Origin: Candidatus Poribacteria bacterium
GTDB taxonomy: Bacteria > Poribacteria > WGA-4E > GCA-2687025
NCBI GenBank assembly: GCA_016866785.1
Contig: VGLH01000037.1
Span: 1-33,170 of the forward strand
Reading direction: 5' to 3'
DNA length: 33,170 bases
Shown: positions 31,025 to 33,170 of the stretch, piece after piece
How positions within the stretch are numbered: position 1 is the first letter of the stretch
Layout: every line of letters begins with the position of its first letter
Made by a program: the position numbers and the translations under genes
Notes under the pieces: generated by a model
Told to the model about the DNA's origin: nothing
Seen by the model: the letters and a program-made list of their open reading frames with translations, nothing else
The model's database searches: none

Positions 31025-33170
31025 ATGAAAGGGCAGTGTCATCGTGCGTTCAGCCTAGGCGTGCGTGGTGCTGGAAACCCGTGGGGCGGCGCCGTTCGGC
31101 GCACCGTCGGGTCATGGGCGCTCGTTGTCGCCATGGCAGCGGTGGGTGTCATCGGGAACGCCTAGCAGACGGTCGTCGCGAACTATAGTGGCAACTCGCT
31201 CTACATCGTCGACCTGTCGAATGGGAACCGGACCGTGCTGTCGAACAGCACGACGGGCACCGGTCCGAGCATATCCTTTCCCGTCGGCATCGCGCGCAAC
31301 AGCACGACGGGAACGATCTATATCGGAGGCGATGGATCGACCAGTATCTGGTCCGTAGATCCGAGCACGGGAAACCGGGCGGTCGTATCGAGCTCGACGG
31401 TCGGGACGGGCGGGTCACTGTCGGCGGTCTACGGGTTGGCGTTGGACAGCAGCGGGAACATCATCGTACCAATGGCTTCTGAGGTGATCTACCGCGTCGA
31501 CCCGGCGACAGGGAATCGAACGACGCTTGCCAGTTCGTCCGTCGGTTCCGGCGCGGCTGTCTCCACACCGTTCGGGGTGGTCGTCGAGCCGGACGGGAGC
31601 ATCGTCTACACGACGCGGTTCAGCAACTCGATCCTCCGCTTGAACCCAACGACGCTCGTCCGCTCGGTTCTCTCAGATGGGTCGACCGGCACAGGTCCCG
31701 CGCTGGCGGATCCCACCGCGATCGTGCGAGCAAGCGACGGTTCCTTCTATGTCGTGAATGAAACCAGCTCCACGGACTACATCCTCCGCGTCGATCCGAC
31801 GACAGGCAATCGAACGACCGTTACCGGCTCCTCGACGGGAACGGGACCCACGACGACATCGAATCGTTACGGCATGTCCATTGCTGCGGATGGAAGCCTC
31901 TATTTCACGACGTTCAGCGAGAACACCGTCATTCGGGTCGACTCCACGACGGGCAATCGCAGCGTCGCGTCGAGTTCGTCGGTTGGGACGGGTCCTGCCT
32001 TCAACAACGTACTTGGCATCCTAGGCGGCGCCGTCGCGTCCATCGCGCCCTCAACGAACAACGCGCCCGTCGCGAACGCGGTCTCGGCGACGACGGACGA
32101 AGACACCGCCAAAGCGATCACGCTCAACGCCACGGACGCCGACAGCGGCGACACCCTCACCTACTCCATCGTGGCGAATCCGACCAACGGCACGCTCGGA
32201 ACCGTGTCGGGAACGTCGGTCACCTACACGCCGTCCGCGAACTTCAACGGCACGGATACCTTCACCTACAAAGCCAACGACACGAAGGCGGACAGCAACA
32301 CGGCGACCGTGACGGTCACCGTCAACGCCGTGAACGACCCGCCGGTTCTCGACGCGATCAGCGATCCATCGGCGATCCTCGAAGATGCGGCGGAGCAGAC
32401 GGTCACCGTGACGGGCGTTGGAACCGGCGGCGGAAGCGACGAGTCGAGTCAGACGGTCACCGTCACGGCGACGAGCGGGAATACGGCGCTCATCGCGAGC
32501 GTCGCGGTCACCGGCACGGGAACGAGTCGGACGCTGACGTACACGCCGGTCGCGAATGCGAACGGGACGGCGGTCATCACCGTCACTGCGAACGACAGTC
32601 AGAGCGCCAACAACACGGCGACGCGCACCTTCACGGTGACGGTCACGGCGGTCAACGACCCGCCCGTGTTCGACGCGATCTCCAACGCGACCGTGTTCGA
32701 GGGTTCGTCCACGCAGACGGTGACGATCACGGGTGTCGGACCGGGAGGCGGCAGCGACGAGTCGAGCCAGATCGTCGGTTTCACGGCAACCAGCAGCAAT
32801 CCGACGCTGATTCCGAATCCAGCGGTCACGGGCAGCGGTTCGACGCGGGCGCTCTCCTACACCCCCGCGTCCAGTGGCAGCGGCTCTGCGACGATCACCG
32901 TCACCGCCGACGATGCACAGTCGGCGAACAACACGACGCAGAAGACGTTCACAATCACGGTGACGCCGAACACGGCTCCCGTCGCCAGCAACGTCCCCGC
33001 TACGACGGACGAGGACACGGCGAAAGCGATCACCCTGAGCGCTACGGACGTCGATACCGGTCAGACGCTGACCTACTCGGTCGTCGCCAGCCCCTCGAAC
33101 GGCACGCTGGGAACCATCTCCGGCGCGTCGGTCACCTACACGCCGTCGGCGAACTTCAACGGCACGGACA
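31025..33170 (+). CDS. Large secreted beta-propeller/cadherin-repeat protein, interrupted by one amber codon, runs off the window
   Basis: ATG 31025 follows GAAGGAGA at nine bases. A long signal peptide (hydrophobic core WALVVAMAAVGVIG) ends in GNA, and the very next codon is TAG (31163-31165). The frame then stays open for 668 codons to the window end with no further stop or shift. First come six repeats of about 45 residues (31190-32030), each with a unit such as VDPSTGNRAVVSSSTVGTG, a propeller or NHL-like fold. Then follow cadherin/VCBS-like domains (TTDEDTAKAITLNATDADSG, TYTPSANFNGTDTFTYKAND). The protein is probably a cell-surface adhesin or matrix protein. The stop could be a CAG-to-TAG mutation, a sequencing error, or suppressed. 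No restart codon with a ribosome site lies just after it. Confidence 0.78.
32057..33170 (+). repeat. Cadherin/VCBS-like domain repeats in an A-B-B-A pattern
   Basis: Four coding units follow one another. A1 (32057-32332, 92 residues) and A2 (32969 to the window end, incomplete) both read NxAPVAxxxxATTDEDTAKAIT and TYTPSANFNGTD. B1 (32333-32653, 107 residues) and B2 (32654-32968, 105 residues) both start NDPPVxDAIS and share GGGSDESSQ. Such tandem domains are typical of long surface proteins and recombine readily. Confidence 0.75.

Noticed and set aside
31163-31165. Pyrrolysine insertion at the amber codon
   Set aside because: No Pyl genes are visible and the position at a signal-peptide junction makes a Pyl residue unlikely; kept only as one option among mutation, error and suppression.
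1-33170. CRISPR array, rRNA genes, prophage or replication origin
   Set aside because: No spaced direct repeats, rRNA signatures, phage structural genes or DnaA-box clusters were recognised.

Overview
The window is GC-rich, densely coded DNA from a Gram-negative bacterium. An outer-membrane TonB-dependent receptor, a beta-barrel-like protein and secreted enzymes point to a diderm cell envelope. No gene fixes the phylum. Agarase-like and clan GH-A glycosidases, a Gfo/Idh/MocA oxidoreductase, an aldo/keto reductase with an Fe-S tail and a TPR-glycosyltransferase together resemble uncultured Poribacteria- or Latescibacteria-like lineages, but that is inference. The organism evidently decodes UGA as selenocysteine, because its selD has an in-frame UGA at the catalytic position followed by a SECIS-like hairpin.

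Layout. 1-1800 (minus): dnaX (3' end outside the window) preceded by the SRP RNA gene. 2085-5520 (plus): a B12-uptake unit made of a consensus promoter, a cobalamin riboswitch, a hairpin at the start codon, a BtuB-like receptor and a beta-propeller lipoprotein resembling the BtuG idea. 5582-16582 (minus): six closely spaced genes, namely a TPR-glycosyltransferase, a beta-hydroxyacid dehydrogenase, mnmG, a B12-binding radical SAM protein, a glycosidase with an inserted carbohydrate-binding module, and a transglutaminase-like protein. 16681-18640 (plus): a CPA1-type cation/proton antiporter split by frame changes. 18637-22186 (minus): a beta-barrel-like protein, then thrC-amrS joined by an ATGA overlap. 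They lie behind a ~265-nt leader with a strong promoter, a 38-codon Thr/Met-rich open frame and an intrinsic terminator. 22372-28321 (plus): a kinase-like phosphotransferase, an Fe-S aldo/keto reductase and agarase-like hydrolase pair, a small membrane protein and a Gfo/Idh/MocA oxidoreductase. 28318-29361 (minus): selD.

29464-31024 is an accessory patch: an ISAs1 transposase tail abutting a decayed larC tail, a tRNA-Met(CAU), a palindromic repeat and a probable DNA-methylase tail. From 31025 to the window end runs a large secreted protein (beta-propeller followed by cadherin/VCBS-like repeats), whose frame is open except for one amber codon at the signal-peptide junction.

The observation most worth following is the thrC leader, which has the parts of a ribosome-mediated threonine (perhaps also methionine) attenuator. 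Next come the selenocysteine SelD, the amber-interrupted adhesin, and the riboswitch-controlled BtuB plus propeller-lipoprotein pair, which sits in the same window as a B12-dependent radical SAM enzyme.
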